Of a stretch of 64,000 nt of DNA, positions 20,501-28,969 are shown one piece after another. A program made the translations under genes and the position numbers. The stretch lies in contig JAHNZQ020000277.1 of assembly GCA_019155205.2 (NCBI GenBank), forward strand, positions 171,371 through 235,370, in the 5' to 3' direction. The notes under the pieces are model-generated. The model did not search any database and had not been told where the DNA came from. It saw only the letters and a program-made list of their open reading frames with translations. How positions within the stretch are numbered: position 1 is the stretch's first letter; each line of letters begins with the position of its first letter. This DNA comes from Gracilaria vermiculophylla. Its lineage: Eukaryota; Rhodophyta; Florideophyceae; Gracilariales; Gracilariaceae.

Positions 20501-20805
20501 GCACAAGTTCTTGCTGTATGCTAGACCCAGAAGAGAAGAAACAAATGAAGCTGCTGATTGGGAAGAGACTAGAGGTTCGATGGGATGACGGTTGGTATCC
20601 TGGAGTCGTAGAATCCTACAGTTTGAAGAAGAAAAAGTTCCGAGTGCAGTATGATGATGGAGACTGTGAGGATCTTACGCTCGGATTGAAAACGGCTGTG
20701 GACGATAATGTCAAATTTAGGCTGATGGAGGCTCCTTCGGATGCGGAGAGTGGCAAAAGTACTAAGAGCAGCAAGAGCAGCAAGAAGGCGAAGGACGAAG
20801 AGTAA
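17524..20805 (+). CDS. SET-domain histone methyltransferase with two PWWP domains (NSD/ASH1/SETD2-like)
   Basis: The gene predicts a nuclear enzyme transferring methyl groups to histone lysine, most likely H3K36 by family. The ATG at 17524 gives 1,093 residues without introns; a second candidate at 17719 would drop 65 residues. Residues up to about 490 are Pro/Ala/Ser-rich and disordered, with an alanine run near 239-262. PWWP domains begin near 507 (VWTKIKGHPYWPAQKI) and 648 (FWAKGRRHPHWPVQVL). The AWS cysteine cluster starts near 804 (CCDCEPDGEATC) and SET runs from about 855 to 980. It holds GWGLKAEEPI, VEYIGEI, RFINSSCDPNC and ELTYNYCFE, and post-SET has CQCG. A C-terminal Tudor-like module follows at about 1012-1055 (VRWDDGWYPGVVESY). 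The usual NHSC motif reads NSSC. Two PWWPs before AWS-SET recall NSD proteins; the Tudor-like tail is unusual. Confidence 0.9.
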   Translation: MNATSTTKKTNAWNVNQSGRRKCATRTLSFVFAGKYSATRARGCGHETHVPAPARSAAASVARDAMFRKRVPVIVPLHEIASVTDEAPPPPPPPPSSHPPQPSHLPRASSARPLRKNKRLRAAAVSAADTLPLPLEPRRKQLRTSPPPPVPHTAPPGVPSAVPALPPRPASAVASPPSPLPTPSPSSPSPSPPASPPLPLPPPPIVARAPSTPSSKPRRTHQKKSRRPAASNEAVRAADAAAAAAAAAAAAAAAAAATAAATNAADAPAAAAPKLTAPRVRSASPPAAPPSPSPPTSEHHGALSAASVADRVSPSSSVVAGPSVPPSPSPAPHSLRTPTRAAVRAAEQQRAASLTAPRRAHSRARERTNDSFQTAVKPVPSDLHLLPPKGHPAAVESDAAPIAAPVAAPVATPVAATPAPSHKRKPPLYDKHSDGTSSRDAERVRAASKPTSTRRDFKLDAPASATSSSSVQSARVSSDSFDSQLMGANNDLSTSALLKISPAASKLHIVWTKIKGHPYWPAQKIRMSPELESQHRFQCAAKFRRRVDDTCVMYFGTCEVAYVNVSKSCISWQEGIQRNMHLSLKGRADFQRALSEVKAFCHRVQRFPRGWWCEPKVMALYNQFYDQCLSSKLHVLLREYIQRAEAELIFWAKGRRHPHWPVQVLPRNMAAERYPHLKLTPDSSSMSSSMPCMFFGTGEVAMIQEKNFTPFGAGLARGYVTSNDRQDFIVALGELWGYLQEPRIWPSGYLSKRSWWNYEDMIAAPNPNDSSDFHVPHLPHYEHIKKSVWCEGIEPPPKPRRSDMSCCDCEPDGEATCADAGCLNFASRFLCNPLTCKAGPKCGNSSFHRRKLPKLRPFFTADQRGWGLKAEEPISKGSFVVEYIGEIIDRDTLEKRLKEAQRLKSHEYYIMDLTNDLFVDAKHKGNLSRFINSSCDPNCATQKWTDSASGQTHVGIFAKQDIPAGTELTYNYCFEDFGLLGKSQKRSFMCQCGTSSCCMLDPEEKKQMKLLIGKRLEVRWDDGWYPGVVESYSLKKKKFRVQYDDGDCEDLTLGLKTAVDDNVKFRLMEAPSDAESGKSTKSSKSSKKAKDEE
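18238..18330 (+). repeat. Trinucleotide GCC/GCT tract encoding polyalanine
   Basis: A run of GCC and GCT codons, with a few ACC and AAC, encodes about 20 consecutive alanines and then an Ala/Thr/Asn stretch inside the disordered N-terminal part of the SET protein. Mixed codons suggest it is older than a pure trinucleotide expansion. Confidence 0.8.
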
Positions 20806-22178
20806 CGTTCCTTGATCGATCGTGTAAGGAAGCAGTATGCGTGATTCGCGCCGTGTCTTAGTGTGTGAGCGCGGCGTTCAAGCGATAAACCCATACGTGA
20901 TGCGAAAGTGATAAGTGGGTTCAAATGGAAGTACTGCATTAAGTATGGTATTACATTAAAACGTTTCACTTCAAGCTGAAAGGATTTAGTTTGGCATTAT
21001 GCTGTCCGGTAACCTTTTTATGGTAGCTTTTCTTTCTCTTAAGTTGCACTTCCAAACAAATGTTATAATGATACATGTAATGTCACCATACGTTATGGCA
21101 CAAGTACTATATCGTTGACAAACATTATTGAACATAAAAAAACAGCGATAAAAACAATCTGTTCAGTTGCAATCGATGTATATCCTAAATGTAGAATCAT
21201 TGTGCTGATTGATAAACTTATTGCAAAGTACTTGCGTCTGTTCCGCCAATTGCTGCCTCAAATTGCGCTCCACAGACCGCAGCTGGATATCAAGAAGTGA
21301 AAAGAATAACCCAAACGTGAACACAGCTGCTGCATTAACTTATTAAAATTGCAATTCCTATAAAACTGAAAGGGATCTATTAGCGATACCAATAACATGA
21401 AACATTTTTGCAGCATGTTGGTATTTACCATCATGCTTCACTTCTGATACGAACAAAACTATTCGAGTGACTATATTGCCCGAGAAAGACTGCAAAGTCT
21501 CTCATTTAATCAGTAATATTGCCTCATGAAATATTCATCTCGCTGTTTCAGGACTCGCCCACTTTGGGTTTATATATTTGCAGTTGATGATCAAATCATG
21601 CCCACCTCGCAACATAAATTCTACTTTATCACGGTGAATGAGATAGACACATTCTCTTGCGCTCATCTAATCTGTGGAATGCCTTCCATAAAATATAATT
21701 TTCAGTGGTGTGCACATCGAATGTATCAAAAAATCCATCAAAAGCATAGTATGAATATGTTTAATGAGGAACTGCTGACCTCGAGACATGCAGACGACTT
21801 TCAGATTTGGAGCAATGGGGTGTAGAGCATTTGTGTCTCAGGAACAGATGATGAACAGAATGTTGATAAGAGTGTACAAAAAGCTGCTAAAACTTGCAAA
21901 TTCTGAACCATCATAAGATAAGGAGATTGAGAGAAAATGCAGTCGCTGCCTCGTGAATTTTAATTCAAGGTAAGTGAGGTGTCCAGAAATGATAGAAAGG
22001 ATTTGTTCACTGCTAGATCTCTTGTAGGTAACTCAGAAAGCTAAAGTCAATGATAGAAAAAAAAAATCATCTTAATAATATTCACAATACTACTATGGAA
22101 TGCACAAGTAGTGTTCAAGTGAGCCAAATGCGGTTTCAAACAGCAAACCATACTGAGACTCACTGCCTATAGTGAACT
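20806..22178. other. Intergenic, start of the AT-rich desert
   Basis: After the SET gene the base composition drops to AT-rich. No convincing coding region, RNA gene or repeat was seen over 1.37 kb. Confidence 0.4.
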
Positions 22179-22190
22179 GGGGGGGGGGGG
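22179..22190. repeat. Homopolymer G run, 12 bases
   Basis: Twelve consecutive G residues directly abut the 3' side of the tRNA-like sequence, read as C12 on the strand of that sequence. Confidence 0.9.
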
Positions 22191-22271
22191 TGGCAGTGCC
22201 AGGACTCGAACTCGAAGTCAGGGAATTGTGGAAAAATTATTCTCAGTGGGTACCAGCTGAGCTATGGCCGC
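22191..22271 (-). tRNA. tRNA-like relic (pseudogene or SINE head)
   Basis: On the minus strand the sequence shows a pol III A-box match (TAGCTCAGCTGG) and a B-box match (GTTCGAGTCC), with a 3' end reading GCCA. A 5-bp D-type stem CTCAG/CTGAG with an enlarged loop and a 4-bp AATT/AATT anticodon-like stem are visible. The latter has the loop TTTCCAC, which would read UCC. The T stem is partly mismatched, and the acceptor halves do not pair well. It is therefore unlikely to be a functional tRNA. A decayed tRNA gene or the head of a tRNA-derived SINE fits better. The adjoining C12 tract is unexplained. Confidence 0.4.
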
Positions 22272-22290
22272 TCATGGGCGAGCAGAAGTT

Positions 22291-23369
22291 TGCTTACCGG
22301 AGTTGTTAAAGTACTGATTGTGATCCCGATCTAAAGCTCACCGACAGAACAATTACAAAAAGATAAGCATTGCGTCGCGTAAGCGTAAGAATAATCGCTG
22401 GCAAACATCTGCAAGATTGGAAAACGTAAAGAATTATCAGAAAATATCTTAGTACATCGACAACAAATCGCTGCCGAACATCAAAATAATTAAAACCTAC
22501 AACAATTACTTTCCGAGCTTGCATTTTAAGAAATCAAAGATTGGTGATAAAACAATATACAAATCGCTGAACTCTAAATTATTTAAAACAGGAGCCATCC
22601 TGATCGAAAAAGCAGAGCATGAATACAACAAAGTTGCGATCACCAACCAAAAACTTCTAATTCTGACACTTAATTTTTTATTGATATTCTGCAATGGACA
22701 ACACGAACACAAAATTCTAATATGTAGACGTTCAAAAACAACAACAGATTGGTGACAGTTTTTTTAGATTATTCAATGGCTTTAAGAAAAAAATCTCTAC
22801 GAAAACGATTTTAAATAAACGCAAACGCTCTATATCTCAACACATGCCAGATCGACTAATGAATATTACGCAAAAAACGAAAAGGTCCATTTGCAATACC
22901 GAAGGTAGCCTTATGTATATGCACCTCCACGTTTCTGAAATAGTTGTTATTGTAATTATCACATTCACACATGTAGTGGCAGCCTTTGGTGTTTATGTTG
23001 GGACTCCTTGGTTACGTTAAGAATATTTACGGTGAGTCTAGATTGCAATAGTCGAACGAGTCGATTTGCTGTAGGAGTGAGACCGCAGTTGTTCGACCTC
23101 CATGGTTTACAAACAACAAGTACATGTAGGTATAAATACATAAGCGAACAACGCATTAACAGACATCAGATGCTAGTTAAAGGTTGCCAGGAAAACATCA
23201 GTTGCGTAAATGCTGAAATGCAAACTCAAATACAAATGCAGAAGGATTGAAAAACAAAACAAGAGTGAACGGGTGCGATCATGTACTACCAACTTTAACA
23301 AAGCAAGCGGTTCTATTAATATTGCTCCCTTCTCAGGCGAAGTTTCTCTTAGAACTCTTCGTCTCTGCT
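22291..23369. other. AT-rich intergenic DNA
   Basis: No recognisable gene or mobile-element motif. Short open frames are consistent with chance. Confidence 0.4.
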
Positions 23370-23510
23370 CTGTCTTCAAATTTGAAGTATATTCGGCCAG
23401 TGAACAGGGTTATTTGGAAGCCGTCGCTCAGGCTGCTATCCTTCTTGGTGAGAGATTCAGCAAGGTTAGCATAACCTTGGATCCAGGAAATCTGTCAGCA
23501 TGTGCCACAT
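23370..23510 (-). pseudogene. Possible Ty1/copia RNase H C-terminal remnant
   Basis: A minus-strand frame of about 45 codons reads ISWIQGYANLAESLTKKDSS, then LFTGRIYFKFEDRAETKSS, before a stop. The segment ANLAESLTK resembles the N-x-A-D-x-L-T-K motif at the end of copia RNase H domains. The following 25 residues resemble tails seen in some copia lineages. It ends abruptly at its 5' side where element A's presumed LTR begins, so it may be older DNA interrupted by element A. This is a short match and weakly supported. Confidence 0.3.
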
Positions 23511-23825
23511 CCAGTAGGTCGGGTGCGAGAGCCTACACCAAAGGGACTCCGGGAGGCTCAAAAGTCGGAAGTAAAGGGTTTACTGAAAGGCTCGGTGAGT
23601 CGGCCTCAGTGGGGTAATCGGGTGCGTTCGATGCCTCTCGGTCAGGAGCCATCGGGAGGCTGCGATACGGGGTCTAAAAGCTAAATCGGAAGCCTTGTCT
23701 CTAGCGGAAAAGGGTCAGCTAGAAAGTTACGAAACTATACGACGTCCAATGGCGTCGCTGTACGGCGAATAGAATATAGGCCGGTACGTCTTGGCAGCTG
23801 TCCACAGACAAGGCACAGGGCCACA
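23498..23825 (-). repeat. Presumed 3' LTR of element A
   Basis: On the minus strand the sequence starts TGTGGCC directly after the polypurine tract and may end near TGTGGCACA at 23498. No partner LTR exists in the window because the element is truncated, so the left boundary is inferred only from the TG...CA rule. Confidence 0.4.
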
Positions 23826-23836
23826 CTCCCTTCTTT
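23826..23836 (-). promoter_or_regulatory. Polypurine tract of element A
   Basis: AAAGAAGGGAG on the minus strand directly precedes TGTGG, as expected for the primer of plus-strand DNA synthesis next to a 3' LTR. It abuts the stop codon of the pol frame. Confidence 0.55.
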
Positions 23837-25785
23837 CAGAGAGCGAGCGCGGCGCGAGCTTTGGCGGCCAGGTGGGCTGGGATGGTTTTGCGCTGTAGCA
23901 AACGCTTGACCATTGCCGGGAAGTCTTCGAAGACGTTAAGCAAAGGATCGACTGTGTCTTCAGATTCATCAAGTCCTTTCCAGTGGACGACAACTCGGAG
24001 ACCATCAGGACTGTCTCGACGACTCATGAGACGGGCGACCGGCATGCCGATTTCGGACTACAACACGTGACCCATGATCGCGCGCTCGTCGATTGCATCG
24101 TCTCGATAAAACTTGAGACGGCTCGCGTGTATGTCGTCCAGATGGCCGGTGCAGAGATCTTCGGCCTGATAAACGTAGTCGTTGAGCGTCTGGATGACAC
24201 GACGCGGACCGCTTCAGCGGAGAAGTAACTTGTCTCCTGCACCGAACTCATCACGGGCCACAAGGACAAAATCCCCCTCTTCGAAGTTCGGGAGCTTTCC
24301 TTGCGATGCGGATACGCGGGACTGCTCTCGACGTTTGGCCAAAGTCAACTGGACGAGTGGGTGGATCTCATCGCGGATCTTGATGAGATCCTTGATGTTG
24401 ACGTCGCGCTCCATCTGCGCTTCGGTTAGCGTCACAGACTTTGCAGTTGAGGACCGCATGAATGTATTGTTAGGAGTTGTTGGCTCACGGCCAAGGAAGA
24501 CCATTATCGGACAAACATTCCCGCGGGACGGAGACGGGGAATTGTTCAAGACGGAGGTGAAAATCGGAAGGACATCGGGCCATTCGGTCGTGCGCATCTT
24601 GAGTTCAGACAAGACTGAATGGGCGACACGGATTAATTCTTTGCCAAGGCGTTCCACTGCTCCGCTGCTCCATGGGCAGTATGGAAGCGTGAAGTGGTGC
24701 GGAACCTTGAGATTTTTCGTCACCAGACGAACAACTTCATTTTTGGAGTGGCTAGGGCCATCGGACATGAGGCCGTTGGGGAACCCGAAAGCTGCGCACC
24801 AGTCTATGATAGCCGAGGCGTCATTTTCGGCAGTGGTATCAGGTAAGGCGTGGAACCACTTGTAGTCGGAATGGTCGTCACGCAGCATGAGGACATATTT
24901 CTCGCCGGCCTGTCCAGGCCCGAGTTCGATGTAGTCGAACTGTAGCAAGTCGTTGGCCTTTGTGCCGTGGACGGCCGGACCAAATGGGCGTGGTATCTTC
25001 TCCCCTCCAACTGTCGATAGACAGTGGATGCAAGCACGGACGAAGGTACGGATGTCTGCGTGAAGGGTAGACCATTTAAAGGACGTTGAGAGCAACTTCT
25101 CGGTGAAGCCGCTGCCGCGATGACCAGAAGGACCAGTATGGACAATGATACAAAGGCGAAGTTGAATGCCATCGGCGTCGTCGGGAATCCAGATGGCCCA
25201 GGTGTCCGCATACGTCCACAGGTGGTCGTTGAGAGTGAGGCCGACAAGACGCGATTCGGCGTGGTCATGTTGGGCCGTAGTAAGGGCGGTACGGGAAGGC
25301 CATTCGAAGTCGTCAGCGGAAGACGACTGGAGCTCGGGCACGCGTACAATACGGCGCACCGTTGTAGTGGTCGTCGGCCAGCGGGACATGAGGTCGGCCC
25401 AGACATTTTTGTCGCCCTTGATGTGATAGCATGTGTATTTGTACATGCTAAGGCGCACGGCCCATCGCAGTACCTTGTGCATTGAAGTGGCTGATAAGTT
25501 AGGGACCACAGACCTGGGGTCAAATAGGAAGATGAGATTGTTGTGGTCCGTGTACAGGGCGAAGCAGTCGGATGTGGCGACGATCAAATGCATGCGGTCC
25601 AATGTGGTCAACACCGCATAGGCCTCTTTTTCCAAGTCTGACCAGCCGAGTTGGGTCGCGTCGAAGCGGCCGGAGAGGAACGCGAGCGGAGAATTACGTT
25701 TTTCCGCGTGGTCCTTTTGGACGTCGTCCAGTGGGACTTGGGTAATGATCCCAGACCAGGCCGTATCGGATGCATCTGCGTACAC
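23836..25785 (-). pseudogene. Element A RNase H, integrase and chromodomain
   Basis: RNase H begins at the right end (YADASDTAWSGIITQ, later YTDHNNLIFL). Integrase shows its three catalytic acidic positions in LLQFDYIELG, LMSDGPSHSKN and CPWSSGAVERLGKE. A GPR-type segment follows and then a chromodomain (VVVHWKGLDESEDTVDPL) near the end. The frame has TGA at about 24211-24213, where a tryptophan is expected, and a TAG about 140 bases further on, just before the chromodomain. The chromodomain presumably targeted integration to marked chromatin. Broken, so not functional as it stands. Confidence 0.85.
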
Positions 25786-27125
25786 GCACAGACGTTGGCT
25801 GACATCGGGGTGGGCGAGCTTGACCTGATGAGCGAGTGAATGCTGACAGGCGGCGAATGCGTCCAGTTCGGTCTGACCCCAGCCGAGGTGGACAAGGTTG
25901 ACACGGGAGACGGCGCGTTTGGTTCGCTTGTCAACTGTCCGTAGACGCGTTCCATGAACTCGTGGAACGGGGCTACGAGTTCAGTGAAGTTTGGAATACC
26001 CTGTTTGACCCATTGCAGGGCACAAACAAATTGTTGAAGTTGCGCGCCGGTTGTAGGTGCCTCCGTCGACAGCAAGCCTTTCAACCGACGCGGGCTATAC
26101 CGGATGCCCTATGAGGACAGCAGTCGATCGCACCAGCGGATTTCCGTCGCGAAGATGGTGCACTTGCCGGGGTGTAGCTTGAGGTTGTACTCCACGCACA
26201 GGGCGAAGAACGACCGAATAGACTCCATGAGACTGTCGATGGTAGCGGCGTGGATGAGTACGTCGTCCAACCATATGAGGTTTTTTTCCTTAAGGTCGTC
26301 GGGGATAATCGCCGTTAGCGAGAATTGGAGGTGAGTGACCGCGTTGGTCGTCCCGTGCAGGACGCGTGTCGGTGTAAAAATCCCATCCGGCGTGATGAAA
26401 GATTGAAACTCCTGCGACCTTGCTGCCAACGCCAGCTGCCAGTAGCTGTGGTTAAAGTCGAAGTTGGCATAATATTTCGAATTAGCCAGTTTGTTCAGCT
26501 CGTGTTCGATAAGTGGCATTATATATTGGTACCGTATAGTGTACTTGTTGACCGGCCGCAGGTCCACAGTGAACCAGAACAGGGCGCCAGGTTTTGGCAC
26601 AAAGAGTGGCGCACAAGCCCACTTGGACGTTGCGTTAGGGTACGCGAGGCCATGACGTACGAGATCGTTCACAAAGTCTTGAAGGAACTCTCGTTGCTCC
26701 TGCGTGTACCGGCGTAGGCGGACTTTAACGGGCTTCGCGTTCTTGCTGAGCTCGATCTTGAGCAAAGGCAAGCGTGCGGGTGGTCTGGATGAGAAGGACG
26801 TACGGAAGATGCCCATGTGGTCGGTCAACAGCTTCGAGAGTTTGGGCCGGTTGGATTCCGGAAGTCCTGCTTTGTGGGCGGCTGTCTGCATGTCGTCCAC
26901 TTCATTCATGATGTTCTCTTGCTGGTCTGAGTCTATAGGATCCAGCAGGGAAGGATGCGGCATCGGGTCCTCTTCTGCGCGTGCGCGGAAGTAGTTCACC
27001 TTCAGTCTGTCGGGGTCCACCAACGGCTTGTCCACATGGTCGTGGCCCCCACGGTAGAGGCGTGCTATGATTTTCTCTGCGATACGTTTATGAACACTGG
27101 CGACCTTTAAAGGTGGTTTGGGATG
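25786..27125 (-). pseudogene. Element A reverse transcriptase and RNase H N-terminal part
   Basis: The frame reads from near 27125 through a connector into a reverse transcriptase. It contains RPVNKYTIRYQYIMPL, NFDFNHSYWQLAL and the active-site segment LIWLDDVLIHA. The tyrosine of the usual Y-x-D-D box is therefore tryptophan, though both aspartates are kept. A TAG at about 26109-26111 interrupts the frame before LKGLLSTEAPTTGAQLQQF. A frameshift near 25950 then moves the reading into the downstream RNase H frame. The ATG at 27035-27037 lies in another frame; the true frame is open beyond it. Confidence 0.85.
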
Positions 27126-28869
27126 TATTGTAGACCATCAGTATGCTTAGGAATTAAGCCAGTGATCCAAAAATCCAATCCAATGGCTATAAGAAGTGCT
27201 TTTATTGGGAGGAAAACGACGGAAAGGCCTTCCGCAGTCTATACTAATATAGATAGCAAGCTCTTTGGTAGTAGTGGCGAAGCAAAAGTATTGCTCGGAT
27301 GAAATGAAGGTGTAATTGTGTCAAATTGGATTTCAAGGTTTCTGGTTACTTTCTTTGTACCATATATAGTAGATTAAAGTCCTAAAGGAATACGAATGTA
27401 CCAGGTTTGGTATAGTTTTAGGCAGGAAAACAACAAAGCGATGTGTGTATTGGTGCGAAAGTATCGCAAACGAAGTTTTGGGTTCTATGAACAAGCTATT
27501 TTGATCATGAATTTTTGCCACTGCAGTGTGACCCTTGCAAAAGACTCACTTGGGTTTTGCAGAAATAGTTCACGCAGAACAATTGCTAGCTACAAATCGG
27601 TTTTTATGTAGAAGACGGGATAGAACTGTGTCGCAGGTTAAATTCCCAGATAAAACATTTTTCATGGCACGGCAAACGAGACTAAGCTCAGATGCATACA
27701 TGAATAAAACCAGTGGAGCAACACAGACAGTTTATTGGGTGATTTTATGTCCTTGCCCGCTATTTGTTACGCAAGGGCTGCCCTTCCATCTATATGATTG
27801 TTTATATTCAGTTCGATATTGGATCTATATTGGAGTATCGAAAAGTGACAAGTTCACACATTTTTGCATGACGAGATGATCTAAATTCAGTCGCATATCT
27901 GTCGTGTCCGATTCCAGATGGAGGAGCACGTAGATTTTTATCGCAAAGAGCTCGAACAATATTTCTACTTGCTTATGTCTCCTGGTATTTGAATCTCTTG
28001 AGTTTGCAGTTATCGCTGAAAACGAAAATTTGACTCTGTTGCAGAAGTTTTTCAATGCCCTTGGTGTCACACACAAATCTGATTCTAATACGCCTTGTTT
28101 GTATTAAATATTCTTTTCGCCGATATACTTAATTCGAGTACTAGCCGTTTCCGTAGTGAAAAGAAGCTATATGATTAAATATATATTCATATATCGATTT
28201 ATACAGTATTGACACAAAAAAAACCAATACCCTAGCAGGAAAGCACAGTAAATACGGAAAGAGAGTTATCTCGGAGTGAATATCGAAAACGATCTCACTG
28301 TGAGACCTTTATATATGCTATCAAAAAAAGAGAAAAGATCATTCATAAAGGGCTTTGCATTTGTGAAAGTCACAACTGTACAAAATAAATCTATGTGATT
28401 CAGACAAAAACTTTTGCATTGCTGACAGAAAGAATGAGTAAGCGACTGCTTCCTGCCCGGGAATAAGATCCCTGATGGGAGAGACAAAAGGCGACTCCAA
28501 GTGATGGCAATGGTTGACGGTTAGTACGAACGATGCAGCTGCCAGGGCGGTGGGAGTCTGCACGGAATCTCCCGTGCAGAATAACTGGAAACTTAAACTT
28601 TCTGCATCGCACTAATCCCTTAAATTTCTATAAATGTATCGACTCTTGTTATTATTTCCTACTTGGTTCATTCTTGCCAGCTCTCTACGTTCGTTAACCA
28701 AAAAAGGACTTCGTCGCCGCTTCGCATTCGTTTCGCTTTGCACTTAAAGAAAAAACAATATTTTTGTCAACAACAACAATTATTTAATTTGTACGAAGCT
28801 ATTACTAAAAAATAAATCCACGCGAAGCACCGTGCGAGCACTTAGTCCAAGATGGCCTACCCACCCCCC
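27126..28869. other. AT-rich intergenic DNA left of the gap
   Basis: About 1.7 kb with no recognised gene or element. A short poly-C run (CCCACCCCCC) lies at the gap edge and may have caused the assembly break. Confidence 0.4.
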
Positions 28870-28969
28870 NNNNNNNNNNNNNNNNNNNNNNNNNNNNNNN
28901 NNNNNNNNNNNNNNNNNNNNNNNNNNNNNNNNNNNNNNNNNNNNNNNNNNNNNNNNNNNNNNNNNNNNN
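28870..28969. other. Assembly gap, 100 N
   Basis: Exactly 100 N, the conventional placeholder for a gap of unknown size, so distances across it are not reliable. Confidence 0.99.

Larger units (their letters stand above)
23498..27125 (-). mobile_element. Element A: 5'-truncated Ty3/gypsy retrotransposon with chromodomain
   Basis: Read on the minus strand, the element holds reverse transcriptase, RNase H, integrase and chromodomain in the usual Ty3/gypsy order. It is followed by a polypurine tract and a presumed 3' LTR. Gag and protease are missing: the coding frame starts abruptly near 27125 beside unrelated AT-rich DNA, so the 5' third and 5' LTR were lost. In-frame stops and at least one frameshift show it is dead. 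Its GC content is higher than that of the surrounding DNA. Confidence 0.85.
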
